Below are positions 37,137 through 46,277 of a DNA stretch of 64,000 nucleotides, piece after piece (within the stretch, counting starts at the first letter, position 1; each line of letters opens with the position of its first letter). The DNA comes from Serpens gallinarum. Lineage in GTDB: Bacteria; Pseudomonadota; Gammaproteobacteria; Pseudomonadales; Pseudomonadaceae. The DNA is taken from positions 244,896 through 308,895 of the forward strand of contig NZ_JACSQG010000001.1 of NCBI RefSeq assembly GCF_014836765.1, written 5' to 3'. Below the pieces are notes generated by a model. It was not told the origin of the DNA and searched no databases. It saw only the letters and a list, made by a program, of their open reading frames with translations. A program made the translations under genes and the position numbers.

Positions 37137-38221
37137 GACGGAGAAATTCCTTGTTCCAGTGGCAGGACGATGGCGAAGACGGTGCGCCCAGGCTGGCTCT
37201 CGAATTCGACCAGCCCCTGATGCTGGCTGATGATGTTCTGGGTGATCGCCAAGCCCAGCCCGGTACCGTCCGGACGGCCGCTGACCATGGGATAAAAGAG
37301 GGTGTCGTGCAGGTCGGGCAGGATGCCTGGGCCGTTGTCGATGATTTCCAGCCTGATTGCCAGGCGGTGCCGGACGTGACCAATGGTGAACTGACGCAGC
37401 GCGCGAGTGCGCAGGGTGATGCGGGCCGGTTCGGTCATGGTATATCCAGCCAGTGCCTGCAGGGCATTGCGGGCAATGTTGAGCACGGCCTGAATCATCT
37501 GTTCGTGGTCGATTAAGACGTCCGGCAGGCTTGGATCGTAATCGCGCACCAACATGGTGCAATCCTGGCTTTCCGCTTCGATCAGGCTGGCGACTCGCTC
37601 CAGTACTTCATGGATATTGGTGTAAGCAAGCGACGGCAGCTTGTTGGAGCCCAGCATGCGATCGACGAGGTTACGCAGGCGGTCGGCCTCCTCAATGATC
37701 ACGTTGGTGTAATCCTTGAGCGCTTCGCCCGGCAGCTCGCGTGCCAGCAATTGCGCCGCACCGCGAATACCACCCAGTGGATTCTTGATCTCGTGAGCCA
37801 GGCCGCGCACCAGCACTTTGGTGGTTTCGATCTGCGATTGCTGGGCCTCTTCCTTGCTGATGCGCAACAGCCGGTCGCGGGGATGGATCTCCAGCAACAG
37901 CAGCGTGGTGCCGTGATTGATGATTGGCGTTACGGCGTAATCCACGGTCAGCGATTGGCCGCTCAGGGTGGTGAGCAGGGCTTCGCGCTTGGTGAAAGGA
38001 TGGGCTTCTTCAACGGCTTGACGCAGCGCGGGCAAGGCCTCGGGCGATTCGGTGAACAACTCGCTGATGAACTGCCCCTGGCTGCGTTGACCACTGACGG
38101 CCAGCAGCATTTCGGCGGCCGGATTCATGTATTCCAGGCGCAGGCTGTCGTTAAGCAGCACGATGGCGGTGTTCAGGTTATCCAGCAACAGCCGATGCGT
38201 GGCGTCAGTGTTCATCATCAT
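37133..38221 (-). CDS. ntrB: Nitrogen regulation sensor histidine kinase NtrB
   Basis: A 362-residue cytoplasmic kinase: PAS domain (about 8-115), DHp helix with phospho-His143 in LVRGLAHEIKNPLGG, and HATPase with NIARNALQA, DNGPGI and GTGLGLAI boxes. It phosphorylates or dephosphorylates NtrC depending on PII. Three ATG codons are in tandem (38221, 38218, 38215); I take the first because GGA is best spaced from it. The open frame reaches further upstream but is not protein-like there. Operon ntrB-ntrC. Confidence 0.96.
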   Translation of the reverse strand: MMMNTDATHRLLLDNLNTAIVLLNDSLRLEYMNPAAEMLLAVSGQRSQGQFISELFTESPEALPALRQAVEEAHPFTKREALLTTLSGQSLTVDYAVTPIINHGTTLLLLEIHPRDRLLRISKEEAQQSQIETTKVLVRGLAHEIKNPLGGIRGAAQLLARELPGEALKDYTNVIIEEADRLRNLVDRMLGSNKLPSLAYTNIHEVLERVASLIEAESQDCTMLVRDYDPSLPDVLIDHEQMIQAVLNIARNALQALAGYTMTEPARITLRTRALRQFTIGHVRHRLAIRLEIIDNGPGILPDLHDTLFYPMVSGRPDGTGLGLAITQNIISQHQGLVEFESQPGRTVFAIVLPLEQGISPS

Positions 38222-38353
38222 GGGTAGGTTCCATCTTCTGGCGGCATTGAAATGCAAGAAGCAAACCAGGCGGCGTATGGCACGAGCGATGGGGCACCCG
38301 GCGGCTTTCTGCGGCCCGGTTGCCCTAAAAATGTGCCGTGATTGGCGCTTCCA

Positions 38354-38370
38354 TGCACCAGTATGGTGCG
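38354..38370. promoter_or_regulatory. NtrC binding site upstream of ntrB
   Basis: TGCACCAGTATGGTGCG matches the NtrC dyad TGCACC-N5-GGTGCA at 11 of 12 positions. It lies 133-149 bp upstream of the ntrB start, between ntrB and the DUF4124 gene. In enterobacteria a site like this gives autoregulation of the ntrBC promoter. The match is seen; binding is inferred. Confidence 0.75.
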
Positions 38371-38408
38371 TAAACGGGGAGAGTGCGGTGGAGTCGAGAT
38401 GCGAAAGG

Positions 38409-39035
38409 TCAGAAGAGGGGGACGTAAGGGATGTCGCGCTTCTCGACAGGTTTGTCGCGCATCGGGCATTCCAGGCGACGTCCGTAGTCGTCACCCTGGC
38501 AGGGCCTGACTCGCCGCTTCTGGGCCAGGGAAGGGCGGTGGATATGCACGGTTTGCTCGGCACTGCGGATCAGGCTTGTGCCTGTGGCATCGACAATCTC
38601 CACCGCCAAACGATGACTGCCGCGGTCCAGATTGTGCAGTTGGAAGCTGGGTTTCGAGCCGGCGCTGCCCAGCGGCTGGTCATCGAACAGCAACTGGTAC
38701 GCATGGCCAGGGTGCAAGGCAGGCTCGCTGCCGGCGAGCACGCTGAGATTGCCGGCGCCATCCCGGTAGGTCTCATCCGCCGTGGGCTGCAGAATGCGCA
38801 CCCATTGGTATCCCTGCCGCAGGCTGTGTTCAGCCGGCGCTACGGAGCGAAGTTGCGTCTCAACCGGCAGTACAGACGGCAAGCGATTGATGGGAGGAAG
38901 GGCGACAGGCTGAGAGTGCTCATGCAATGGGTGGCCGCTGAAGACCCGGTTGCCCTCGGCATCGACGTGCGTATAGACCTGCGCGAACAGCGGCAGGCTG
39001 ACAAGCGCCAGAGCCAGAACCGCCAGGCGCGTCAA
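38409..39035 (-). CDS. DUF4124 domain-containing exported protein (second of a tandem pair)
   Basis: A 208-residue exported protein: signal peptide about 1-18, the short DUF4124 motif QVYTHVDAEGNRVFSGHP, a proline-rich linker, then a beta-sandwich-like domain (LHPGHAYQLLFDDQPLGS, FQLHNLDRGSHRLAVEIVDATG). A basic Cys-containing tail follows, ending DIPYVPLF. The second half aligns with that of its neighbour at 39032-39562 (PGHSLQLLLDGSPHG, INQTDRGTHSLAVQVLADG), so the genes are tandem paralogues. Its ATG overlaps the neighbour's stop by 4 bp. Function unknown; the domain is often found in cell-envelope proteins. Confidence 0.82.
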   Translation of the reverse strand: MTRLAVLALALVSLPLFAQVYTHVDAEGNRVFSGHPLHEHSQPVALPPINRLPSVLPVETQLRSVAPAEHSLRQGYQWVRILQPTADETYRDGAGNLSVLAGSEPALHPGHAYQLLFDDQPLGSAGSKPSFQLHNLDRGSHRLAVEIVDATGTSLIRSAEQTVHIHRPSLAQKRRVRPCQGDDYGRRLECPMRDKPVEKRDIPYVPLF

Positions 39036-39562
39036 GGAGCGGCCTTGCGAGCCGGGCTGTTGATGCTGATGCGCTGGACAGTAAAGGTCAGTACATCGCT
39101 TTGCTGCAGCGCCTTGCCATCGGCCAGTACCTGTACGGCCAGGCTGTGGGTGCCGCGATCGGTCTGATTGATCTGCAGCTGTGTAGTGGTACTGGCTGGG
39201 CCATGGGGGCTGCCGTCGAGTAGCAATTGCAGGCTGTGCCCTGGCGCCAGGGGCGGCTCGATCTGCACGCTGACGGTGAAGGTGCCGTTATTGGCGCGCA
39301 AGGCTTCGTCATCCGGAAGACCGACCAGTTGCAAAACTCGATAGCGGGAAACGAGTGACGAAGCGGCGGGTGGTGTAGAGGCGCCCTCGGGAAACGAGGA
39401 TTGGATCGTATTGGTGGGGGGCAACTCGATGCGCTCGACCGGCTGGCCTTCGGGCGGCTGGTTGGTGAACACCGTTTTGCCTTGGGCATCGGTGTATTTG
39501 TAGACCTCGGCGCTGGCCGACAGAGCCAGAGCGCAAAGCAGGCAGCAGGTGAGCAGGCGCAT
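39032..39562 (-). CDS. DUF4124 domain-containing exported protein (first of a tandem pair)
   Basis: A 176-residue exported protein with signal peptide about 1-19 (LLCALALSASA/EV) and DUF4124 motif VYKYTDAQGKTVFTNQPPEG. An Ig-like second domain contains LAPGHSLQLLLDGSPHG and TDRGTHSLAVQVLADGK. ATG at 39562 is chosen for GGAGGG upstream and the clean signal peptide; the longer frame runs into REP sequence. It lies between glnA (beyond the RAYT remnant) and ntrBC, so it might share nitrogen control, but no site of its own is visible. Confidence 0.84.
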   Translation of the reverse strand: MRLLTCCLLCALALSASAEVYKYTDAQGKTVFTNQPPEGQPVERIELPPTNTIQSSFPEGASTPPAASSLVSRYRVLQLVGLPDDEALRANNGTFTVSVQIEPPLAPGHSLQLLLDGSPHGPASTTTQLQINQTDRGTHSLAVQVLADGKALQQSDVLTFTVQRISINSPARKAAP

Positions 39563-39692
39563 GGGATTTTCCCTCCGTGGCAATCTGGCAAGACTTGCAC
39601 CGGACCTCGCGACTGGCAAGTGGCAGACGCACGGGACGTGGGGTGGTGCATGGAATGTTGGGTGCGAGCCAGGAAAGGGTTTGATGACGGGT

Positions 39693-39790
39693 TGCTGCCG
39701 AAGTAAATTCGGCCCCACAGGTGAAGGTATCTGCTTTGTGCACACCGCAGGATGTCCAGCTGTAGGGCCGAATTCATTTCGGCAGCGGCG
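39693..39790. repeat. Inverted REP doublet (GGCCGAATT family)
   Basis: TGCCGAAGTAAATTCGGCC at 39696-39714, flanked by CCACAG, faces TGTAGGGCCGAATTCATTTC at 39761-39780, which continues into GGCAGCGGCG. The arms carry the same palindromic core (GGCCGAATT...TTCGGC) in opposite orientation, about 40 bp apart, forming a REPIN-like unit. It lies directly upstream of the RAYT remnant, the arrangement expected for REPs mobilised by a cognate RAYT. Confidence 0.8.
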
Positions 39791-39839
39791 CCCATACTGG
39801 CTAAAGTGCCCTGGGTATCATTATCCAAAGGCAAAGGAC

Positions 39840-40288
39840 ATGCCCTATCAAGACCTCTGTCGAGGACGTGTTTCGCTACCCCATCAGGTTTATCACGTGA
39901 CGATCTGCACCTACCAGCGGCTTGCCTGGTTTGATGATTTCGACACTGCACGTCTTGTGATTCGAGAAATGCGCCGGCTACAAAACGAGCGTCGGCTTGA
40001 TTCGCTGGCATGGGTGCTCATGCCGGACCATTTGCATTAGATGTTTCAGTTGCAGAAGGCAGCAACCTTTCGGTGCTGATCAAGACGTTGAAAGGGCGCG
40101 TTGCAAGCTCAACCCGGCGCCGTGTTAACCGGCAGGTGCCGCTTTGGCAGCGTGGGTTTCATGATCGAGCGGTGCGCCACGATGAAGACCTGACGAGCCT
40201 GGCGCGTTATATCGTGGCGAACCCGCTGAGGGCGGGCCTGGTGGAGCGAATCAGTGAGTACCCGCACTGGGACGCGGTTTGGTTGTAG
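39840..40288 (+). pseudogene. REP-associated tyrosine transposase (RAYT, IS200/IS605-like), inactivated
   Basis: Frame 1 gives PYQDLCRGRVSLPHQVYHVT...LDSLAWVLMPDHLH and then TAG at 40038-40040, where the family continues HLHW; a Trp TGG to TAG change explains the stop. After MFQL a one-base loss shifts the frame, and the other frame continues EGSNLSVLIKTLKGRVASS...FHDRAVRHDEDLTSLARYIVANPLRAGLVERISEYPHWDAVWL. Joined, this is a full-length RAYT of about 149 residues with HUH (HLH) and catalytic Tyr (ARYIVANP). Two independent lesions make it a pseudogene. REP copies sit on both sides. Confidence 0.88.
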
Positions 40289-40301
40289 GAATGTGTCACC
40301 C

Positions 40302-40550
40302 ACTAGTGGGGTATTCAGCCTGTAGGGCCGAATTTATTTCGGCTGCGGCGGTAATACTGGCCCATGCCTTGGGTATCACTCTTGCGGTAACGGGAGAGGC
40401 CTTATAGGGGCCTCTTGGGTGTTAGCGCTGGAGCACAGGCTTGTACGGCGGGCCGAGCATCGCCGCCGAAGTAAATTCGGCCCCACAGTTAAGGCAGGCC
40501 CACCAACTAGTGGGGTATTCGCCTGAGGGCCGAATTCATTTCGGCAACGG
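40302..40550. repeat. REP cluster downstream of the RAYT remnant
   Basis: Three copies of the REP core lie at 40321-40350 (plus), 40462-40488 (minus) and 40522-40550 (plus), all with GGCCGAATT(T/C)ATTTCGGC-type palindromes. The sequence ACTAGTGGGGTATTC precedes the first and last (40302-40316 and 40506-40520), so part of the unit is a direct duplication of about 200 bp spacing. Irregular spacing and alternating orientation rule out CRISPR. Confidence 0.78.
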
Positions 40551-40598
40551 CCTCTGTGCCGGCTAAAGTGCCTGCATCACGCAGGCACAGCCCAAACT

Positions 40599-40621
40599 AA
40601 AAAGGCCTCCCGAAGGAGGCC
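40599..40621 (-). terminator. Intrinsic terminator of glnA
   Basis: On the minus strand GGCCTCC-TTCG-GGAGGCC, a 7-bp stem with a stable UUCG tetraloop, is followed by five T. It lies about 36 bp beyond the glnA stop. A further hairpin, GTGCCTGC/GCAGGCAC at 40568-40588, follows downstream. Confidence 0.9.
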
Positions 40622-40656
40622 TCTTGCTTGCTACACCGGCAGCGGCCGGCGCTGGC

Positions 40657-42060
40657 TTAGACGCTGTAGTACAGGTCGTATTCCAGCGGGTGAACGAAGG
40701 TGCGCACCTTGAGTTCTTCAGCGGCTTTCAGCTCGATGAAGGCATCGAGGAAGTCGTTGCTGAACACGCCGCCCTTGAGCAGGAAGTCGCGGTCGGCGTC
40801 GAGGGCTTCCAGGGCTTCCTTCAAGCTGCCGCACACCTGCGGGATCAGTTTGGACTCTTCCGGCGGCAGGTCGTACAGGTTCTTGTCGGCAGCGTCGCCA
40901 GGGTGGATCTTGTTCTGGATACCGTCCAGACCGGCCATCAGCAGGGCGGAGAAGGCCAAGTAGGGGTTGGCAGCCGGGTCCGGGAAGCGCGCTTCGATAC
41001 GACGGCCTTTCGGGCTGGAAACGTACGGGATGCGGATCGAGGCGGAGCGGTTGCGCGCCGAGTAGGCCAGCATCACCGGGGCTTCAAAGCCCGGAACCAG
41101 GCGCTTGTAGGAGTTGGTCGACGGGTTGGTCAGGGCGTTCAGCGCCTTGCCGTGCTTGATGATGCCGCCAATGAAGTACAGCGCAGTGTCGGACAAGCCT
41201 GCATAGCCTTCGCCCGCAAAGGTGTTCTTGCCATCTTTGGCAATCGACAGGTGCACGTGCATGCCCGAGCCGTTGTCGCCGTACAGCGGTTTTGGCATGA
41301 AGGTCGCGGTCTTGCCATAGGCATCGGCGACGTTGTGCACGCAGTACTTGAGGGTCTGAACTTCGTCGGCCTTGGTGACCAGGGTATTGAAACGCACGCC
41401 GATTTCGTTCTGACCGGCCGTCGCCACTTCGTGGTGATGGATTTCAACGAACTGGCCCATCTCTTCCAGGGCGTTGCACATGGCGGTGCGGATTTCGTGG
41501 TCATAGTCTTTCGGCGGGGTCGGCAGGTAGCCACCCTTGACCGGGACATGGTGACCCTTGTTGCCGCCCTCGAAGTCCGCGTCGGTGTTCCAGGACGCCT
41601 GCTCGGAGTAGATCTTGAACATTGAGCCCGAGATGTCGGACTTGAACTTGACCTGATCGAAGATGAAGAATTCCGGCTCCGGGCCGACGAACACGGTGTC
41701 GCCGATGCCGGTGCTTTTCAGGAACTCTTCGGCACGGCGAGCGATGGCGCGCGGGTCGCGGTCGTAGCCCTGCATGGTGGAGGGCTCGATCACGTCGCAG
41801 ACCAGAATCAGCGTCGGCTCTTCGGTGAACGGGTCGAGTACGGCCGTGGCGTCGTCCGGCAGCAGAATCATGTCGGACGCTTCAATGCCTTTCCAGCCGG
41901 CTAGGGAGGAGCCATCAAACATCTTGCCGTGTTCGAAGAAATCGTCGTCGGCATCGCGCGCCGGCATGGTGATGTGGTGCTGCTGGCCTTTGATATCGGT
42001 AAAACGCAGGTCAATCCACTTCACATCATGGTCTTTAATCAGTTGCAGCGATTTCGACAT
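40657..42060 (-). CDS. glnA: Glutamine synthetase type I GlnA
   Basis: ATP-dependent synthesis of glutamine from glutamate and ammonia. The 467-residue dodecamer subunit begins [29 protein letters not shown]. It has the metal-binding [10 protein letters not shown] region, [23 protein letters not shown] and the adenylylation site Tyr396 in [10 protein letters not shown], so it is likely under GlnE control. ATG at 42060 is preferred over an in-frame start 12 bp upstream because GGAGGA lies before it. It is expressed from a sigma-54 promoter with NtrC-like sites upstream. Confidence 0.98.
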   Translation of the reverse strand: MSKSLQLIKDHDVKWIDLRFTDIKGQQHHITMPARDADDDFFEHGKMFDGSSLAGWKGIEASDMILLPDDATAVLDPFTEEPTLILVCDVIEPSTMQGYDRDPRAIARRAEEFLKSTGIGDTVFVGPEPEFFIFDQVKFKSDISGSMFKIYSEQASWNTDADFEGGNKGHHVPVKGGYLPTPPKDYDHEIRTAMCNALEEMGQFVEIHHHEVATAGQNEIGVRFNTLVTKADEVQTLKYCVHNVADAYGKTATFMPKPLYGDNGSGMHVHLSIAKDGKNTFAGEGYAGLSDTALYFIGGIIKHGKALNALTNPSTNSYKRLVPGFEAPVMLAYSARNRSASIRIPYVSSPKGRRIEARFPDPAANPYLAFSALLMAGLDGIQNKIHPGDAADKNLYDLPPEESKLIPQVCGSLKEALEALDADRDFLLKGGVFSNDFLDAFIELKAAEELKVRTFVHPLEYDLYYSV

Positions 42061-42172
42061 AGTGTCCTCCAAGGGAAAGCAAACCGGGGTACACGCCGAA
42101 TGCGGCTGACTCCCAGAGAATTAGGTAATGCTGGGGCGGCATGATCCGCCAGGGCACCCTCCACCACAAGAC

Positions 42173-42189
42173 AGCAATGAGTGTGCCAG
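42173..42189 (-). promoter_or_regulatory. Sigma-54 promoter of glnA
   Basis: On the minus strand CTGGCACACTCATTGCT matches the sigma-54 consensus TGGCAC-N5-TTGC at every core position, with the -24 GG and -12 GC at exact spacing. Transcription would start near 42162, giving a leader of about 100 nt to the glnA ATG at 42060. This explains dependence of glnA on NtrC and RpoN. Confidence 0.85.
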
Positions 42190-42251
42190 TGTCCCGACAT
42201 GCCATGGATGGGGCTGATTATGGAGCTTCGTTCTGCTTGCAGCCGTGTTTT

Positions 42252-42298
42252 TGCACCAAAACAGTGCGTGCTCGCCCACTTCGATACAAAGTGGTGCG
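42252..42298. promoter_or_regulatory. NtrC enhancer sites of glnA
   Basis: TGCACCAAAACAGTGCG at 42252-42268 matches TGCACC-N5-GGTGCA at 10 of 12 positions. A second, half-conserved site with GGTGCG at 42293-42298 is centred 30 bp further upstream, about three helical turns. Both are about 90-135 bp upstream of the predicted start, the normal enhancer distance for glnA. The second site is weak. Confidence 0.6.
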
Positions 42299-42467
42299 AG
42301 TTGCGAGTTGCGCCTCATCAGTTGCTTCGCCTCGACCCTCTGTCGGCACCCCGCTGCGTTTACGACCTGTACACCCGATTGGGACAGTCGATTCATCTGA
42401 ACGGCTGCGTTTTCAATGACAATCGGGCGCGCTGCAATTAATCGATCAAAGCTTGCACAATTTCCGG

Positions 42468-42473
42468 TATAAT
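42468..42473 (+). promoter_or_regulatory. -10 element (TATAAT) upstream of thiI
   Basis: A perfect TATAAT lies 45-50 bp upstream of the thiI ATG. A TTGCAC at 42453-42458 is too close (9 nt) to be its -35, and the position at 17-nt spacing (ATCAAA) is poor. The 457-bp glnA-thiI spacer otherwise holds the glnA promoter elements described here and nothing else I can support. Confidence 0.45.
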
Positions 42474-42517
42474 TCGCGCCCCTCTTTTTTCTGGCTGCCC
42501 GCCCAGTCCCGCCTTCC

Positions 42518-43975
42518 ATGAAAGTCATCGTCAAGCCCTTCGCCGAAATCACCATCAAGAGCCGTCCGGTGCGCAAGCAGTTCATCCGGCAGCTGGCGAA
42601 GAACATCCGCATGGTGCTCAAGGATCTCGATCCGCAACTGGATGTGCAGGGCGAGTGGGACAACCTGGAGCTGGAAACCCGGCAGACCGAGCCGAAGCTA
42701 CTGGCCGAGATGCTGGAGCGCCTGCGCAACACGCCGGGCATCGCGCATTGCCTGGAAGTGCACGACTACCCCTACGTCGATTTCGACGATGTGTTGGAAA
42801 AATGCCGCGAGCATTTTGGCGCACAGTTGCCGGGCAAGATCTTCGCCGTGCGCTGCAAGCGTTCCGGTAACACCCACTCGTTCACCTCAGTAGAACTGGC
42901 CAGCTTCGTGGGCAGCCGCCTGCGCCAGGAGTGCGGGGCCGCCGGCATCGACCTCAAGCGCCCCGAGGTCGAGGTGCGGTTCGAGGTGCGTTACGACCGC
43001 TTGTACATCATTCATGCGCAGCATCAGGGCCTGGGCGGTTATCCGCTGGGCTCCATCGAGCAGACGCTGGTGCTGATGTCCGGTGGTTTCGACTCCACCG
43101 TGGCCGCCTATCAGATGATGCGCCGCGGTCTGCTAACCCATTTTTGCTTCTTCAACCTCGGTGGTCGTGCCCATGAGTTGGGGGTGATGGAAGTTGCCCA
43201 CTATCTGTGGCAAAAATTCGGCTCGTCCCATCGCGTGCTGTTTATCAGCGTGCCTTTTGAGGAAGTGGTCGGCGAGATTCTTGGCAAGGTCGACAACAGC
43301 CAGATGGGCGTGGTGCTCAAGCGCATGATGCTGCGCGCCTCCAGCCGCATCGCTGCCGAGCTGAACATCGATGCGCTGGTTACCGGTGAAGCCATCTCCC
43401 AGGTGTCCAGCCAGACCCTGCCTAACCTGTCGGTGATCGATTCGGTTACCGACACCCTGGTGCTGCGCCCGCTGATTGCCGCGCACAAGCAGGACATCAT
43501 CGACACCGCGACCGCCATCGGCACCGCCGAGTTCGCCAAGAACATGCCGGAATACTGCGGGGTGATTTCGGTCAACCCGACCACCCGCGCCAAGCGCGGG
43601 CGCATCGAGCATGAAGAAGAACAGTTCGACATGGCGATTCTCGAGCGCGCGATCGAGCGCGCCACGCGGATCACCGTGGACAAGGTCATCGAAGAGCTGG
43701 GTAAAGATGTGCCGGTGGAAGTCGTCAGTGAAGCGCTGCCGGGGCAGATCGTCCTGGACATTCGCCATCCCGACGCGGTGGACGATGAACCGCTGCAGTT
43801 GCCGGGGATCGAAATTCAGACGCTGCCGTTCTACGCGGTCAACAACCGCTTCAAGGAACTGGATGACAATCGCCAGTACCTGCTGTATTGCGACAAAGGT
43901 GTCATGAGCCGCCTGCATGCTCATCATCTTCTGTCCGAGGGGCATGCCAATGTGCGCGTTTATCGTCCGACCTGA
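42518..43975 (+). CDS. thiI: tRNA 4-thiouridine sulfurtransferase ThiI
   Basis: Makes 4-thiouridine at tRNA position 8 and can supply sulfur for the thiazole of thiamine. The 485-residue protein has an NFLD/THUMP domain (about 1-165), the PP-loop [12 protein letters not shown] (187-198), Cys347 in MPEYCGV and a C-terminal rhodanese domain with Cys458 in [10 protein letters not shown]. Both redox Cys are present, so it is the long, rhodanese-containing form seen in gammaproteobacteria. Confidence 0.97.
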   Translation: MKVIVKPFAEITIKSRPVRKQFIRQLAKNIRMVLKDLDPQLDVQGEWDNLELETRQTEPKLLAEMLERLRNTPGIAHCLEVHDYPYVDFDDVLEKCREHFGAQLPGKIFAVRCKRSGNTHSFTSVELASFVGSRLRQECGAAGIDLKRPEVEVRFEVRYDRLYIIHAQHQGLGGYPLGSIEQTLVLMSGGFDSTVAAYQMMRRGLLTHFCFFNLGGRAHELGVMEVAHYLWQKFGSSHRVLFISVPFEEVVGEILGKVDNSQMGVVLKRMMLRASSRIAAELNIDALVTGEAISQVSSQTLPNLSVIDSVTDTLVLRPLIAAHKQDIIDTATAIGTAEFAKNMPEYCGVISVNPTTRAKRGRIEHEEEQFDMAILERAIERATRITVDKVIEELGKDVPVEVVSEALPGQIVLDIRHPDAVDDEPLQLPGIEIQTLPFYAVNNRFKELDDNRQYLLYCDKGVMSRLHAHHLLSEGHANVRVYRPT

Positions 43976-44177
43976 CAGGTCCGTGAAGCAGCCTGGGCTG
44001 CTAGGTGGCAGTATCCGCCACCGACCTCCCGACTCTGGCGCGTCCCGCGACGCGTAGCGAGCCCGGAAGAGAGCGGCCTTCGCGCCGCCGCTTCCATCCA
44101 TCCCGTGCGGCAACAACCGCGGGAATCAGCTTCCCAGCTCGGGCCTTCAGCCACGAGCTTAATATCGAGACAAAACT
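43976..44177 (+). other. Structured 202-nt spacer/leader before typA
   Basis: Several stem-loops follow one another: AGCAGC/GCTGCT (43987-44002), GGTGGC/GCCACC (44004-44022), CGCGT/ACGCG (about 44039-44054), AGCGGC/GCCGCT (about 44072-44092) and CCCGTGCGG/CCGCGGG with one bulge (about 44102-44123). None is followed by a T-run, so they are not ordinary terminators. They may form a structured 5' UTR for typA or a processed 3' end for thiI. Confidence 0.4.
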
Positions 44178-45995
44178 GTGATCGAGAATCTTCGCAATAT
44201 CGCCATCATCGCCCACGTCGACCATGGCAAGACCACCCTGGTTGACAAGCTACTGCGCCTGTCCGGCACCCTGGACCGCAAGGAGCTGGAAAACGAGCGC
44301 GTGATGGACAGCAACGACCAGGAAAAGGAGCGTGGCATCACCATCCTGGCGAAAAATACCGCGCTGAAGTGGAAGGACTACAACATCAACATCGTCGACA
44401 CCCCCGGCCACGCCGACTTCGGCGGTGAAGTCGAGCGTGTGATGAGCATGGTTGACTGCGTGCTGCTGGTGGTCGACTCCATCGACGGCCCGATGCCGCA
44501 AACCCGCTTCGTGACCCAGAAAGCCTTCCAGGCCGGCCTGAACCCGATCGTTGTGGTCAACAAGATCGACCGCCCGGGCGCGCGTCCGGACTGGGTTGTC
44601 GATCAGATCTTCGACCTGTTCGACAACCTCGGCGCCACCGAGCAGCAGCTGGACTTCCCGATTGTCTACGCCAGCGCCCTGAACGGTCTGGCCGGTCTCG
44701 ATCATGAGAACCTGGCCGACAACATGGACGCCCTGTTCCAGGCCATCGTCGATCACGTGCCGGCGCCCAACGTCGACGTGGACGGTCCGTTCCAGATGCA
44801 GATCTCCCAGCTGGACTACAACAGCTTCCTCGGTGTGATCGGCGTGGGCCGCATCAAGCGCGGCAAGATCAAGACCAACACCCCGGTGGTCGCCATTGGC
44901 GCCGACGGCAAGAAGCGCCAGGGCCGTATCCTGAAGGTCATGGGCCACTCCGGCCTGCAGCGCGTTGAAGTTGCCGAAGCTGAAGCCGGTGACATCGTCT
45001 GCGTCAGCGGCATGGACGAGCTGTACATCTCCGACACCTTGTGCGACATGAACCACGTCGAGGCCCTGCCGCCGTTGACCGTGGACGAGCCGACCGTGTC
45101 CATGACCTTCCAGGTCAACGACTCGCCGTTCTGCGGCAAGGAAGGCAAGTTCGTCACCAGCCGCAACATCAAGGAGCGTCTGGAAAAGGAACTGCTGCAT
45201 AACGTTGCCTTGCGCGTCGAAGAAGGCGACTCGCCCGACAAGTTCAAGGTTTCCGGCCGTGGTGAACTGCACCTGTCGGTACTGATCGAAACCATGCGCC
45301 GTGAAGGCTTCGAGCTGGCCGTGGGCCGTCCGGAAGTGGTGATCAAGGACGTCGACGGCGAGAAGCAGGAGCCCTACGAGAACGTCATCATCGACATCGA
45401 GGAAACCCACCAGGGTCCGCTGATGGAACAGATGGGCCTGCGCAAGGGCGATCTGACCAACATGGTCCCGGATGGCAAGGGCCGTGTGCGCCTGGAATAC
45501 ACCATCCCGGCCCGTGGCCTGATCGGTTTCCGCAACAGCTTCCTGACCATGACCTCGGGTACCGGCATCCTGACCTCGACCTTCAGCCACTATGGGCCGG
45601 TCAAGTCAGGCGAAGTCGCCAACCGCCAGAACGGCGTTCTGGTGTCCATGGCCACCGGCAAGGCGCTGACCTACTCTCTGGAAACCCTGCAGAGCCGCGG
45701 CAAGCTGTTCCTCGAGCCCGGCCAGGATATCTACGAAGGCCAGCTGTGCGGCATCAACAGCCGCGACAACGACCTGACCATCAACCCCACCAAGGGCAAG
45801 AAACTCGACAACATGCGTGCCTCGGGCAAGGACGAAGTCATCGCCCTGGTGCCGCCGATCAAGTTCACCCTGGAACAGGCGCTGGAATTCATCGACGACG
45901 ACGAGCTCGTCGAAGTGACCCCCAAGTCGATTCGCCTGCGCAAGAAGTACCTCAACGAAAACGACCGCAAGCGCTTCGAGCGCAGCAAGGTCTGA
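44178..45995 (+). CDS. typA: Translational GTPase TypA/BipA
   Basis: Ribosome-associated GTPase important at low temperature and under stress, acting in late 50S assembly. The 605-residue protein starts at GTG (44178) with [20 protein letters not shown] (G1 at about 12-20). It has G2 ERGITI, G3 [16 protein letters not shown]4 [12 protein letters not shown] and the C-terminal [19 protein letters not shown]. No strong Shine-Dalgarno is visible, which together with the GTG and structured leader suggests modest or regulated translation. Confidence 0.98.
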   Translation: MIENLRNIAIIAHVDHGKTTLVDKLLRLSGTLDRKELENERVMDSNDQEKERGITILAKNTALKWKDYNINIVDTPGHADFGGEVERVMSMVDCVLLVVDSIDGPMPQTRFVTQKAFQAGLNPIVVVNKIDRPGARPDWVVDQIFDLFDNLGATEQQLDFPIVYASALNGLAGLDHENLADNMDALFQAIVDHVPAPNVDVDGPFQMQISQLDYNSFLGVIGVGRIKRGKIKTNTPVVAIGADGKKRQGRILKVMGHSGLQRVEVAEAEAGDIVCVSGMDELYISDTLCDMNHVEALPPLTVDEPTVSMTFQVNDSPFCGKEGKFVTSRNIKERLEKELLHNVALRVEEGDSPDKFKVSGRGELHLSVLIETMRREGFELAVGRPEVVIKDVDGEKQEPYENVIIDIEETHQGPLMEQMGLRKGDLTNMVPDGKGRVRLEYTIPARGLIGFRNSFLTMTSGTGILTSTFSHYGPVKSGEVANRQNGVLVSMATGKALTYSLETLQSRGKLFLEPGQDIYEGQLCGINSRDNDLTINPTKGKKLDNMRASGKDEVIALVPPIKFTLEQALEFIDDDELVEVTPKSIRLRKKYLNENDRKRFERSKV

Positions 45996-46012
45996 TCGGC
46001 TGAGCTGAACTG

Positions 46013-46050
46013 AAAAGCCCCGCCCGGAGTGATCCGGGCGGGGCTTTTTT
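46013..46050 (+). terminator. Intrinsic terminator after typA
   Basis: A 16-bp perfect stem AAAAGCCCCGCCCGGA with its complement, GTGA loop, then six T (two in addition to the stem). It ends the typA transcript 18 bp beyond the stop codon. Confidence 0.95.
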
Positions 46051-46277
46051 GTGGTTGGTTTGTGGCGCAGGCAATGGCGGAGGGGTAGGCGATATTTATT
46101 CACATGACCGTCTCCTAAAGCATTCCTTGGGATAAACCTTCTCGAGACGCCGCAATAAACAGATGGGTTAGAGGTCCGCCTGGTTCAACTAACCGGCAAT
46201 CGGTCAGTGACCTAACGAAACGAGGTCTAGAGTCGTTGAGGGTGCTTTTACAACACCAACAATGACAGGAGTCCTTT

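Noticed and set aside
40302..40550. Repeated units as a possible CRISPR array
   Set aside because: Only three units, in alternating orientation and unequal spacing, with REP palindromes and no cas genes.
42121..42741. Minus-strand frame of about 206 codons spanning the glnA-thiI spacer
   Set aside because: Overlaps the glnA sigma-54 promoter and the start of thiI, and has low-complexity Ser/Arg composition.
44250..45590. Open frame of about 446 codons antisense to typA
   Set aside because: Val- and His-rich shadow translation without motifs; typA on the plus strand is complete.
46202..46212. GGTCAGTGACC palindrome upstream of estA
   Set aside because: Arms of only 5 bp and no second copy; likely chance.
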